A stretch of DNA of 64,000 nucleotides from Limnomonas spitsbergensis. Taxonomy: Eukaryota; Chlorophyta; Chlorophyceae; Chlamydomonadales. The stretch is from NCBI GenBank assembly GCA_037349105.1, contig JAYJMM010000123.1, forward strand, positions 6,820,001 through 6,884,000, in the 5' to 3' direction. Positions within the stretch are counted from its first letter, which is position 1. Every line of letters starts with the position of its first letter. A program made the position numbers and the translations under genes. This document shows positions 59,701-64,000 of the stretch, piece by piece. The notes under the pieces are model-generated. The model was not told the origin of the DNA. It searched no databases and saw only the letters and a program-made list of their open reading frames with translations.

Positions 59701-62610
59701 CAGTTGCAGTCATAGGCAGTAACAGCAGTAGCAGCAGTTGCGGGCAGTGGCAGCAGTTGCAGTCATAGGCAGTAACAGCAGTAGCAGCAGTTGCAGGCAG
59801 TGGTAGCAGTTGCAGTCATAGGCAGTAACAGCAGTAGCAGCAGTTGCGGGCAGTGGCAGCAGTTGCAGTCATAGGCAGTAACAGCAGTAGCAGCAGTTGC
59901 GGGCAGTGGCAGCAGTTGCAGTCATAGGCAGTAACAACAGTAGCAGCAGTTGCGGGCAGTGGTAGCAGTTGCAGTCATAGGCAGTAACAACAGTAGCAGC
60001 AGTTGCGGGCAGTGGCAGCAGTTGCAGTCATAGGCAGTAACAACAGTAGCAGCAGTTGCGGGCAGTGGCAGCAGTTGCAGTCATAGGCAGTAACAACAGT
60101 AGCAGCAGTTGCGGGCAGTGGCAGCAGTTGCAGTCATAGGCAGTATCAACAGTAGCAGCAGTTGCGGGCAGTAGCAGCAGTTGCAGTCATAGGCAGTAAC
60201 AACAGTAGCAGCAGTTGCGGGCAGTGGCAGCAGTTGCAGTCATAGGCAGTAACAACAGTAGCAGCAGTTGCGGGCAGTGGCAGCAGTTGCAGTCATAGGC
60301 AGTAACAACAGTAGCAGCAGTTGCGGGCAGTGGCAGCAGTTGCAGTCATAGGCAGTAACAACAGTAGCAGCAGTTGCGGGCAGTAGCTGTAAGTCGGACA
60401 TGGAGCACGGCAAAGCATCCATGATGCCGGTGAGCCAGATGAAGTGCTTCTTACCTCCTAGCGGTAGCAGTGGCAGTAGCAGGGGGGGTTGGGGGCAGTA
60501 GCAGCAGTTGCGGGCAGTAGCAGTAAGTCGGACATGCAGCACGGCAAGGCATCCACAATGCAGGTGAGCCGGTTGCAGGTGCCGCATGCCTCCTAGCGGT
60601 AGCAGTGGCAGTAGCAGGGGGGGTTGGGGGCAGTAGCAGCAGTTGCAGGCAGGAGCAGTAAGTCGGACATGGAGCACGGCAAGGCATTAATGATGCAGGT
60701 GAGCCGGTTGCATGGGCCGCATGCCTCCTAGCGGTAGCAGTCTGTACAGGCAGCAGGAAGCGGCAGTTGCAGGCAGTAGCAGTTGCAGGCAGTAGCAACA
60801 GCAGGAGCACTTGCGGGCAGTAGGCAGTATAAAGCGGCAGTTGCGGGCAGTAGTTAGTAGGATTCAACGTGCTTGAAGGTGCCGCATGCCTCCTAGCGGT
60901 GACAGCAACAGCAAGTCGGACAGGGAGCACTACAAGGCTTCCATGATGCAGGTGAGTCTGGTGCAGGCGCTCGTCCTAGCAGTAGCAGTAACAGTAGCAG
61001 CAGTTGCGGGCAGTAGCAGCAGTTGCAGGCAGTAGCAGCAGTTGCGGGCAGTAGCAGCAGTTGCGGGCAGTAGCAGCAGTTGCGGGCAGTAGCAGCAGTT
61101 GCGGGCAGTAGCAGCCTTTGCAGTCACAGGCAGTAACAGTTACAGGCATCCATGCTGCAGGTGAGCCTGGCGCAGGTGCCGCATGCCCCTAACGGTATTT
61201 ACTGGCAGCAGGGAGCGGCAGCTTGCGGGCAGTAGCAGTTGCAGGCAGTAGCAACAGCAGGAGCACTTGCAGGCAGCAGGGAGCGGCAGCTTGCGGGCAG
61301 TAGCAGTTGCAGGCAGTAGCAACAGCAGGAGCACTTGCAGGCAGCAGGGAGCGGCAGCTTGCGGGCAGTAGCAGTTGCAGGCAGTAGCAACAGCAGGAGC
61401 ACTTGCAGGCAGCAGGGAGCGCAGCTTGCGGGCAGTAGGCGCAGCATGAGCAGCAGTAGAGGTAGCAAGGATCAGTGTGTTCTTATTTATTATTATTATT
61501 TTGGGGGCTGTGTTTGCACCTTTAGCAGGCACCTCCGCTGTTGACAAAGGCCCGATTGGGACCAAATCTGGACTGGCATTCAGCTGGTGGCAGAAGCGGC
61601 ATGGCTGGCCACAAAAATGGGGTGTCCAGCCAGAGACCGGGGTGTAGCTGTCGTGTAGCTGATGTGTAGCATGACAGATGTGTGCAGCGGTTTGGCTGTT
61701 GCGGCAGTCCCATTAGCTTGCTCTTGGAAACTACCTGCACGTGTGTATGCGTGTTTGTGTGTGTATGTAATTGTGTGTGTGTGTATGTGTGCGTGTGTGT
61801 GTGTATGCCTTTACTTGCAGATGTTTGAGAAGGCCACGATGGCGGTGAAATGTGTTTGCTACATCACGGAACTTCCTGCCAAGATGTCGGCGGCGCATTC
61901 TGCTTGCGCTTGGCACGACCCACAAGCATGAATGCATGTGTGTCTGTGTGTGTGTGTTTTGCAGATGTTTGAGAAGGCCACGCTGGCAGTGATACGAGTT
62001 TGCAACATAGCGGAGCTCTCCGCCAAGATGTCGGCGGCGCACTTGGCCATCATGCTCGCACAGTGGGTTTGGGTTAAGGGCTTAGGGTTCAGGGTTTTCT
62101 ATGAGGGCCTGTGCAGTTGGCCAGCTTGCTCGCACAGTGGGTTTAGGGTTTCGGTTTAAGCAATGAGGGCCTTTCAGTGGCAATTGGAATTAAGTTTTTG
62201 GTTACCAGAGGAGTCATTATCTGGTTGACAAACAATTAGTCTCTGGTAAATTTTCCCGATCCGAATTGATTTGGGCTCATTTGTTTCTACGCAACTGACC
62301 TTGGCTCAGCTAAGCTTAATTGTTCGGTCACCACTTCGGATTTGCCTCGTTACTAGTAACCACTAACCAACTAACCGACAAAAAAAAAACTGGTGACTCT
62401 CCGTGGATTGCTCATCCTGCCACCTGTGATACTGGTTTTGCTCTGACTGGCCTTCCTTCCCTCCCGCCCTCCCTCCCTTTTGCTCTGACTCGCCCTCCCT
62501 CCCTTTTGTGTGTCAACACAGCCTGCACGCGTTTGTTGATGAACAGCTCTCGGCCCTCGATGATGCGCATGTGATCCTGGGAATGGATGGAAGGTTGATG
62601 GTTGCAACAG
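20791..62610 (+). CDS. HKR: Histidine-kinase rhodopsin (opsin, kinase, receiver, cyclase), 22 exons, 3' end outside the window
   Basis: A modular photoreceptor: light absorbed by retinal in a microbial-type opsin should control a histidine kinase that phosphorylates a receiver domain, which then acts on a cyclase domain. Exons, all with GT donors and AG acceptors: 20791-20981, 21066-21279, 21407-21538, 23635-23676, 24334-24415, 25036-25105, 26841-26907, 32646-32745, 33825-33921, 35443-35683, 36277-36354, 37281-37436, 39451-39537, 40941-41081, 41818-41915, 49934-50234, 55835-55945, 56484-56620, 57427-57500, 58534-58685, 61965-62062, 62522-62610. All 21 junctions keep one frame, giving about 919 codons. 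Start 20791 is the first ATG after an in-frame stop; ATG at 20890 or 20893 is an alternative. The last exon ends in phase 1, so the rest of the cyclase lies beyond 64000. Same architecture as chlorophyte HKR/two-component cyclase opsins. The architecture is secure; exon 15 and exon 22 boundaries are the least certain. Confidence 0.9.
21539..23634 (+). repeat. HKR intron 3: exon 3 donor copies and GCATGG-rich arrays
   Basis: Just after the donor, decayed copies of the exon 3 end plus splice site (GTGGCTCCACACAAGAACCC/GCCATGGT near 21592, then GACACCCGCCATGGTGAGAA near 21661) repeat the true boundary at 21510-21545. At 22260-22500 lies a 12-13 bp array of GCATGGCAGTGGT-like units. At 22555-22840 there are about eight units of a roughly 38-bp repeat containing the palindrome GGGTTTAGGGTAAACCC. 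The remainder to 23634 is unique sequence with no further exon seen. Confidence 0.75.
23677..24333 (+). repeat. HKR intron 4: six decayed copies of the exon 5 acceptor edge
   Basis: From about 23870 a degenerate repeat of roughly 75-85 bp carries CAGATCCTGAATGCTGT and CTGGCGGGCAT-like strings, each a diverged copy of the true exon 5 start (CAGATCCTGTATGCCGTGTT GGCGGACATT at 24331). Spacers contain AACCCTTAACC-type, telomere-like text. Copies are strongly diverged, so this array is old. Confidence 0.7.
24416..25035 (+). repeat. HKR intron 5: one exon 5 donor copy and a 16-bp array
   Basis: CCCAACATCTCTCTTGCTGG near 24465 repeats the exon 5 end and donor (24397-24420). A degenerate array of GTGATGGAGTAACATG units occupies 24650-24770. 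Confidence 0.7.
25106..26840 (+). repeat. HKR intron 6: donor copies, 27-bp array and eight exon 7 acceptor copies
   Basis: Two copies of ATGTTTGATGYGTGAGTC/TGATTTATC-like text (about 25175 and 25235) repeat the exon 6 end and donor. At 25415-25770 are about 13 copies of a 27-bp unit with TTGCATGGTGTTTATCTTCA, open in several frames because 27 is a multiple of three. From 26212 eight copies of a 79-bp unit each contain the exon 7 acceptor and first 36 coding bases (GCTCCCGCAG, then CTCCCTGGCAGAGGCGCG), beginning at 26212, 26291, 26370, 26449, 26528, 26604, 26683 and 26762, ahead of the true exon at 26841. Confidence 0.9.
26908..32645 (+). repeat. HKR intron 7: about 80-copy, 62-bp array of the exon 8 acceptor edge
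   Basis: From 27688 to the true exon at 32646 the same 62-bp unit recurs, (32646-27688)/62 being 80. Each unit carries the whole 3' splice-site context (GTGCCCCTTTCACATGCAG) and the first 30 or so bases of exon 8 (GGCCTTTGGTTCTCCTTCCC), then TTTGTTTAGTG. Using a decoy acceptor would read [11 protein letters not shown] and stop. Before 27688 (27190-27680) eight or so older, strongly diverged units precede the homogeneous block. The array splits helix F from its N-terminal part in exon 7. Confidence 0.95.
32746..33824 (+). repeat. HKR intron 8: 23-bp G-rich array and three copies of the retinal-lysine exon edge
   Basis: Immediately after the donor come about 33 copies of a 23-bp unit, GGGGCAGCTGGGGCAGGTCA plus TCT (32752-33530). 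All three frames stay open because the unit contains no stop. Then copies of exon 9's acceptor and first 45 or so bases begin at 33571, 33656 and 33740 (spacing 85, 84, 85 to the true exon at 33825). Each starts GCAAGGTGATG, so each contains a copy of the K301 codon, and each reaches TAA or TGA after about 15 codons. Confidence 0.95.
33922..35442 (+). repeat. HKR intron 9: short C-rich array and exon 10 acceptor copies
   Basis: At 34055-34180 a roughly 16-bp unit, CACCCCTCCATGCGTC, is repeated about nine times. Exon 10 acceptor copies begin at 35104, 35220 and 35328, with a weaker trace near 34985. The 35104 copy reads ATTCAGGAGCTGAAAGACCT as in the exon but then has TAG. The 35328 copy skips an internal part and reaches the H-box codons TCCCACGAGCTGCGC, so one decoy includes the phospho-acceptor histidine. 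Confidence 0.85.
35684..36276 (+). repeat. HKR intron 10: exon 10 donor copies and 34-bp array related to the exon 11 acceptor
   Basis: GCCATGCGCAGG and GCCATGCGCAGCGTGCGTGCC at about 35708 and 35746 repeat the exon 10 end and donor. From about 35800 some 14 copies of a 34-bp unit, TTTCCTCCCATGCGCATGCC plus AAGATTAATATCTC, run up to the true acceptor TTTCCTCCCATGCGCAG at 36260-36276, whose context the unit shares. Confidence 0.85.
36355..37280 (+). repeat. HKR intron 11: eight copies of the exon 12 acceptor edge at exactly 98 bp
   Basis: One copy of the exon 11 end and donor (CAGCCCCTGGTAAGATGTG) follows at 36390-36428. Copies of exon 12 then start at about 36497 and at 36595, 36693, 36791, 36889, 36987, 37085 and 37183, before the true exon at 37281. 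Each has CTGTTCAG plus 52-53 coding bases (GCCAAGCGCGGTGTGAAGCT on) and then switches to intronic GGGTACAACCTCAACCCC. A decoy read-through ends at TGA in the next unit. Confidence 0.95.
37437..39450 (+). repeat. HKR intron 12: 99-bp and 33-bp arrays
   Basis: Starting at the donor itself, about 11 copies of a 99-bp unit begin GTGAGAGGGGCTAGGTTGCG, so every unit repeats the intronic half of the 5' splice site. A duplicated block of about 150 bp (CTCGCAATTAACGT) lies at 38600-38980. At 39070-39430 about 11 copies of a 33-bp unit, CTGACCTGGTGCTGACTCAG, lead to the exon 13 acceptor. The long minus-strand Pro/Ser/His ORFs here are artefacts of 99 = 33x3. Confidence 0.9.
39538..40940 (+). repeat. 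HKR intron 13: 55-bp array and exon 14 acceptor copy
   Basis: About 20 copies of a 55-bp unit with GGTAAGAGGCATGAAGGTGC and TTTGCGCAGGTGTGTAGGGG (39550-40635); the unit contains both a CAG acceptor-like and a GTGTGT donor-like string back to back. Near 40855 AGGTGGACATGAGCGTTACT repeats the true exon 14 start (GTGGACATGAGCGCTACACG). Confidence 0.9.
41082..41817 (+). repeat. HKR intron 14: copies of the exon 14 donor edge
   Basis: About seven decayed copies of GGGGTCGGGACCACGTTCAC...CTTCTTAAGGTGGGA follow the true boundary at 41050-41090 at intervals of roughly 50-65 bp, up to about 41480. Near the acceptor, GCATGCACCTTGAACAGATA occurs at about 41717 and again at the true site, 41801-41820. 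Confidence 0.85.
41818..50234 (+). other. HKR: HKR exons 15-16: linker and start of receiver domain
   Basis: Exon 15 (32 codons, in the frame that reads [20 protein letters not shown]) is assigned by frame, splice sites and fit to both neighbours; it has no domain and is the least secure exon. Exon 16 encodes a disordered, Pro/Ser/Asn/Ala-rich linker ([20 protein letters not shown] and on), then the first strand and helix of a receiver, [15 protein letters not shown]. The acidic pair D680-D681 are the usual Mg2+-binding residues. The two exons are separated by an 8.0-kb intron. Confidence 0.8.
41916..49933 (+). repeat. HKR intron 15: about 190-copy, 39-bp minisatellite
   Basis: A partial copy of the exon 15 end (GCCCACACTCTCGTAGGCGG) lies at 42007. 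From about 42440 to 49840 the 39-bp unit GATGGTGGAAGGGTGTGTCG plus ACAGAAGGGTGTGGATTAG repeats about 190 times. Single-base variants (TCG/TTG, GAC/GGC, ATTAGG/ATAAGG, GTGTGG/GTTTGG) recur in blocks, suggesting later duplication of multi-unit segments. Between 46440 and 47035 units carry many one-base insertions and deletions not seen elsewhere. Giant ORFs of 700-1170 codons on both strands come from the 39 = 13x3 unit and are not genes. Confidence 0.95.
50235..55834 (+). repeat. HKR intron 16: donor copies, about 156-copy 26-bp array, exon 17 acceptor copies
   Basis: From 50235 to about 50650 a dozen copies of GGCTATAAGGTGGGT-like text (GGGCTACAAGGTGGGGGCAG and variants) repeat the exon 16 end and donor. 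From about 50930 to 55000 a 26-bp unit, GATGGCCAGAAGGCATCGTT plus TATGAG, recurs about 156 times. At about 55447, 55572 and 55707 text like GCAAGCCATATGGATGGCCA repeats the exon 17 start (TTGCAAGCCATGGATGGCCA, 55838-55857), each with a CTAG or CCAG-type acceptor upstream. The satellite core GATGGCCAG is itself part of that exon edge. Confidence 0.9.
55946..56483 (+). repeat. HKR intron 17: donor and acceptor edge copies
   Basis: GATGAGCGGATATGAGGTAC at about 56051 copies the exon 17 end and donor (55930-55950). At about 56252 and 56368 CACCTCAGGTCCACCGCAAT-like text copies the exon 18 start (ACTTTAGGTATGCCGCAAGA, 56478-56497). Confidence 0.8.
56621..57426 (+). repeat. HKR intron 18: four acceptor copies of exon 19
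   Basis: GGCAGGAGATCCTCGCTCAC-like text at about 56950, 57059, 57165 and 57318 copies the exon 19 start (GCAGGAGATCCTTGCTCGCA at 57427), each with CAGGCACACCTGCG-like codons following and pyrimidine-rich text before. Confidence 0.85.
57501..58533 (+). repeat. HKR intron 19: six acceptor copies of exon 20, one of them long
   Basis: Copies of CACAG plus CCAATACCCGCAGAGACGCC begin at 57710, 57856, 58007, 58152, 58268 and 58419; the true exon starts at 58534. Most keep only about 40 coding bases. The copy at 58007-58113 keeps about 105 and stays in frame with conservative changes before a TGA. Confidence 0.9.
58534..58685 (+). other. HKR: HKR exon 20: receiver-cyclase linker
   Basis: A 50-codon linker ([19 protein letters not shown], a Gly/Glu-rich turn, then [19 protein letters not shown]). 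Acceptor and donor are both duplicated in the neighbouring introns. No domain is recognisable; its place between receiver and cyclase suits a signal-transmitting segment. Confidence 0.8.
58686..61964 (+). repeat. HKR intron 20: 53-bp array, five exon 20 donor copies and one near-complete exon 21 copy
   Basis: At 58745-60390 about 31 copies of a 53-bp CAG-rich unit (GGCAGTAACAGCAGTAGCAG, TTGCGGGCAGTGGCAGCAGT). Near 60396, 60530, 60664, 60913 and 61140 text like GGAGCACGGCAAGGCATCCA plus ATGCAGGTGAGCC copies the exon 20 end and donor (58656-58692). At 61821-61905 there is a diverged copy of exon 21 with its own TTACTTGCAG acceptor. Confidence 0.9.
61965..62610 (+). other. HKR: HKR exons 21-22: N-terminal part of a degenerate class III cyclase domain
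   Basis: [18 protein letters not shown] aligns with the first strand of class III nucleotide cyclases, where the usual text is V-T-x-x-F-(A/S)-D-I-x-G-F-T-x-L-S. The metal-binding Asp is replaced by R868. Exon 22 then gives [17 protein letters not shown] and [11 protein letters not shown], aligning with the family's L-N-x-L-x-x-x-F-D helix and I-G-D-A-Y-M-x-V-x-G strand; the second metal Asp aligns with Gly. The fold assignment rests on hydrophobic pattern and position after the receiver, and the substitutions suggest no catalysis. The distal half is outside the window. Confidence 0.55.
62063..62521 (+). repeat. HKR intron 21: one donor copy
   Basis: GCTCGCACAGTGGGTTTAGG near 62128 copies the exon 21 end and donor at 62055-62072. 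The rest is unique, ending in a C/T-rich tract and CAACACAG acceptor. Confidence 0.7.
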
Positions 62611-63545
62611 GTGGGGTGGTTGGAAGAGTGGTTGCTGCAACATGTGGGGTGGATAAAAGAGTGATGGTTGCAACATGTGGGGTGGTTGGAAGAGTGGTTG
62701 TTGCAACAGGGGGGGGGGGGGGTGATGAGAGAGTGATGGTTGCAACATGTGGGGTGGTTGGAAGTTTGATGGTTGCAACAGGTGGGGTGGTTGGAAGAGT
62801 GGTTGCTGCAACATGTGGGGTGGATAAAAGAGTGATGGTTGCAACATGTGGGGTGGTTGGAAGAGTGGTTGTTGCAACAGGGGGGGGGGGGGTGATGAGA
62901 GAGTGATGGTTGCAACATGTGGTGTGGTTGGAAGAGTGATGCTTGCAACAGGTGGGGTTGTTGGAAGTGGTTGTTGCAACATGTGGGGTGGTCGGAAGAG
63001 TGGTGGTTGCAACAGGTGGGGTGGTTGGAAGAGTGGCGGTTGCAACAGGTGGGGTGGTTGGAAGAGCGATGGTTGCAACAGGTGGGGTGGTTGGAAGAGT
63101 GATGGTTGCAACAGGCGGGGTTGTTGGAAGAGTGATGGTTGCAACATGTGGGGTGGTTAGAAGGTTGATGGTTGCAACAGGTGGGGTTGTTGGAAGAGTG
63201 TTTGTTGCAACATGTGGGGTGGTCGGAAGAGTGGTGGTGCAACAGGTGGGGTGGTTGGAAGATTGGTGGTTGCAACAGGTGGGGTTGTTGGAAGAGTGAT
63301 GGTTGCAACAGGTGGGGTGGTTGGAAGAGTGATGGTTGCAACAGGTGGGGTGGTTGGAAGAGTGATGGTTGCAACAGGTGGGGTGGTTGGAAGAGTGATG
63401 GTTGCAACATGTGGGGTGGTTGGAAGAGTGGTTGTTGCAACAGGTGGGGTTGTTGGAAGATTGATGGTTGCAACAGGTGGGGTGGTTGGAAGAGTGGTGG
63501 TTGCAACAGATGGGGTGGTTGGAAGAGTGATGGTTGCAACACATG
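62611..63545 (+). repeat. HKR intron 22: about 29-copy, 33-bp array of the exon 22 donor edge
   Basis: Each unit reads GATGGTTGCAACAGGTGGGG plus TGGTTGGAAGAGT, that is, the last coding bases of exon 22 (GTTGCAACAG) with the donor GTGGGG. The array begins directly at the true donor 62611. Minus-strand ORFs of 250-376 codons inside it are artefacts of the 33-bp period. Confidence 0.9.
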
Positions 63546-63754
63546 AGTTGCATGAAGAATCTACGCACCAGCCCGAATGCTTGCCTTTAGGTTGCGACTC
63601 TTATGCAGTAATAAGCTCACAGCCGGCACTTCCGCTGAACCCTTTGACCCGCCTTCAGCCATGGCCTGCTGAAACCTGAAACTTGACCCCTGAACCCTGA
63701 ACCCTGAAACCCTGACCCTGAAACCTGAAACCGAACCCTTTGTCCCCTCCCCAG

Positions 63755-64000
63755 GCCTGGGCGGGAGCCGCGACCAGGTCCAGGATGCAGTGCCGTTTGC
63801 ACCTTGACCCCTCCACCTTCGATCCGCCCACAACCGTAGGCCCTCAAGGCCTTAACCCTAAGCCCTGAAACCTGAAACTTGAACCTGGACCCTATGTCCC
63901 CTCCTCAGGCCTGGGCGGGAGCCGCGACCAGGTCCGGGATGCAGTGTCGTTTGCACCTTGACCCCTCCACCTCCGATCCGCCCACAACCGTAGGCCCTAA
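63755..64000 (+). other. HKR: Two copies of a probable next HKR exon edge
   Basis: CCCCAG plus GCCTGGGCGGGAGCCGCGAC occurs at 63753 and, after CCTCAG, at 63908, 155 bp apart. Joined in phase 1 to exon 22 it reads ATG-GLGGSRDQVQDAVPFAP, which fits the cyclase pattern after the second metal strand, but both copies then meet TGA. By the pattern of the upstream introns these are acceptor copies, and the true exon 23 should lie just beyond the window. Confidence 0.45.

Noticed and set aside
60451..61565. Leu/Cys/Ala-rich minus-strand ORFs in the CAG-rich region
   Set aside because: Antisense of CAGCAG-type simple repeat; no domain and no consistent start.
62371..63568. Minus-strand ORFs of 258-376 codons with [15 protein letters not shown] repeats resembling a metal-binding protein
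   Set aside because: Antisense reading of the 33-bp donor-edge array of intron 22.

Overview
The window is nuclear DNA of a green alga, most likely a chlorophyte of the chlamydomonad/volvocine kind. The evidence is a divergent histone H3/H4 pair with a plant-type CGCGGATC octamer in its shared promoter, GT-AG introns, scattered TTTAGGG-like motifs, and above all a histidine-kinase rhodopsin gene of a type known from such algae. I could not test the species assignment.

Layout. 1-3.84 kb: nested, decayed transposons (several 3' fragments of one LINE-like family, one of them interrupted by a hAT transposase fragment). 3.9-5.0 kb: divergent H3 and H4 genes with matching 3' palindromes; H3 carries an apparent 2-base deletion. 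6.32-12.01 kb: a 5.7-kb element with CACTA-type termini (13-bp perfect terminal match, 3-bp GAT duplication) that holds tandem repeats and no recognisable transposase. 12-20.7 kb: repeats, a second LINE copy (16.5-17.8 kb), a duplicated dispersed element and a long hairpin; no convincing gene. 20.79 kb to the right edge: one very large gene on the + strand.

That gene is the main content. I can join 22 GT-AG exons (20791-62610, 2758 coding bases, about 919 codons, incomplete at the 3' end) without a single frame break. Order of domains: an extra N-terminal hydrophobic helix; a seven-helix microbial rhodopsin with retinal lysine K301; a signalling helix; a histidine kinase with intact H (H355), N, G1, F and G2 boxes; a Ser/Pro/Asn-rich linker; a receiver domain (phospho-acceptor D726); a linker; and the start of a class III nucleotide cyclase fold. 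Two features matter for function: the proton-acceptor/counterion position of helix C is methionine (M171), and both cyclase metal positions appear to be lost (R868 for the first Asp). This reads as a light-controlled phosphorelay whose output cyclase may be a pseudoenzyme.

The second remarkable thing is how the introns are built. Most are filled with tandem arrays, and in most introns the repeated unit, or a set of decayed copies, contains the edge of the adjoining exon together with its splice site: about 80 copies of the exon 8 acceptor at a 62-bp period, eight copies of the exon 12 acceptor at exactly 98 bp, eight of exon 7 at about 79 bp, three of exon 9 each with the retinal-lysine codon, about 30 copies of the exon 22 donor, and so on. 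Coding DNA is under 7 per cent of the gene. Very long ORFs inside these arrays (up to about 1,170 codons, both strands) are by-products of repeat units whose length is a multiple of three.
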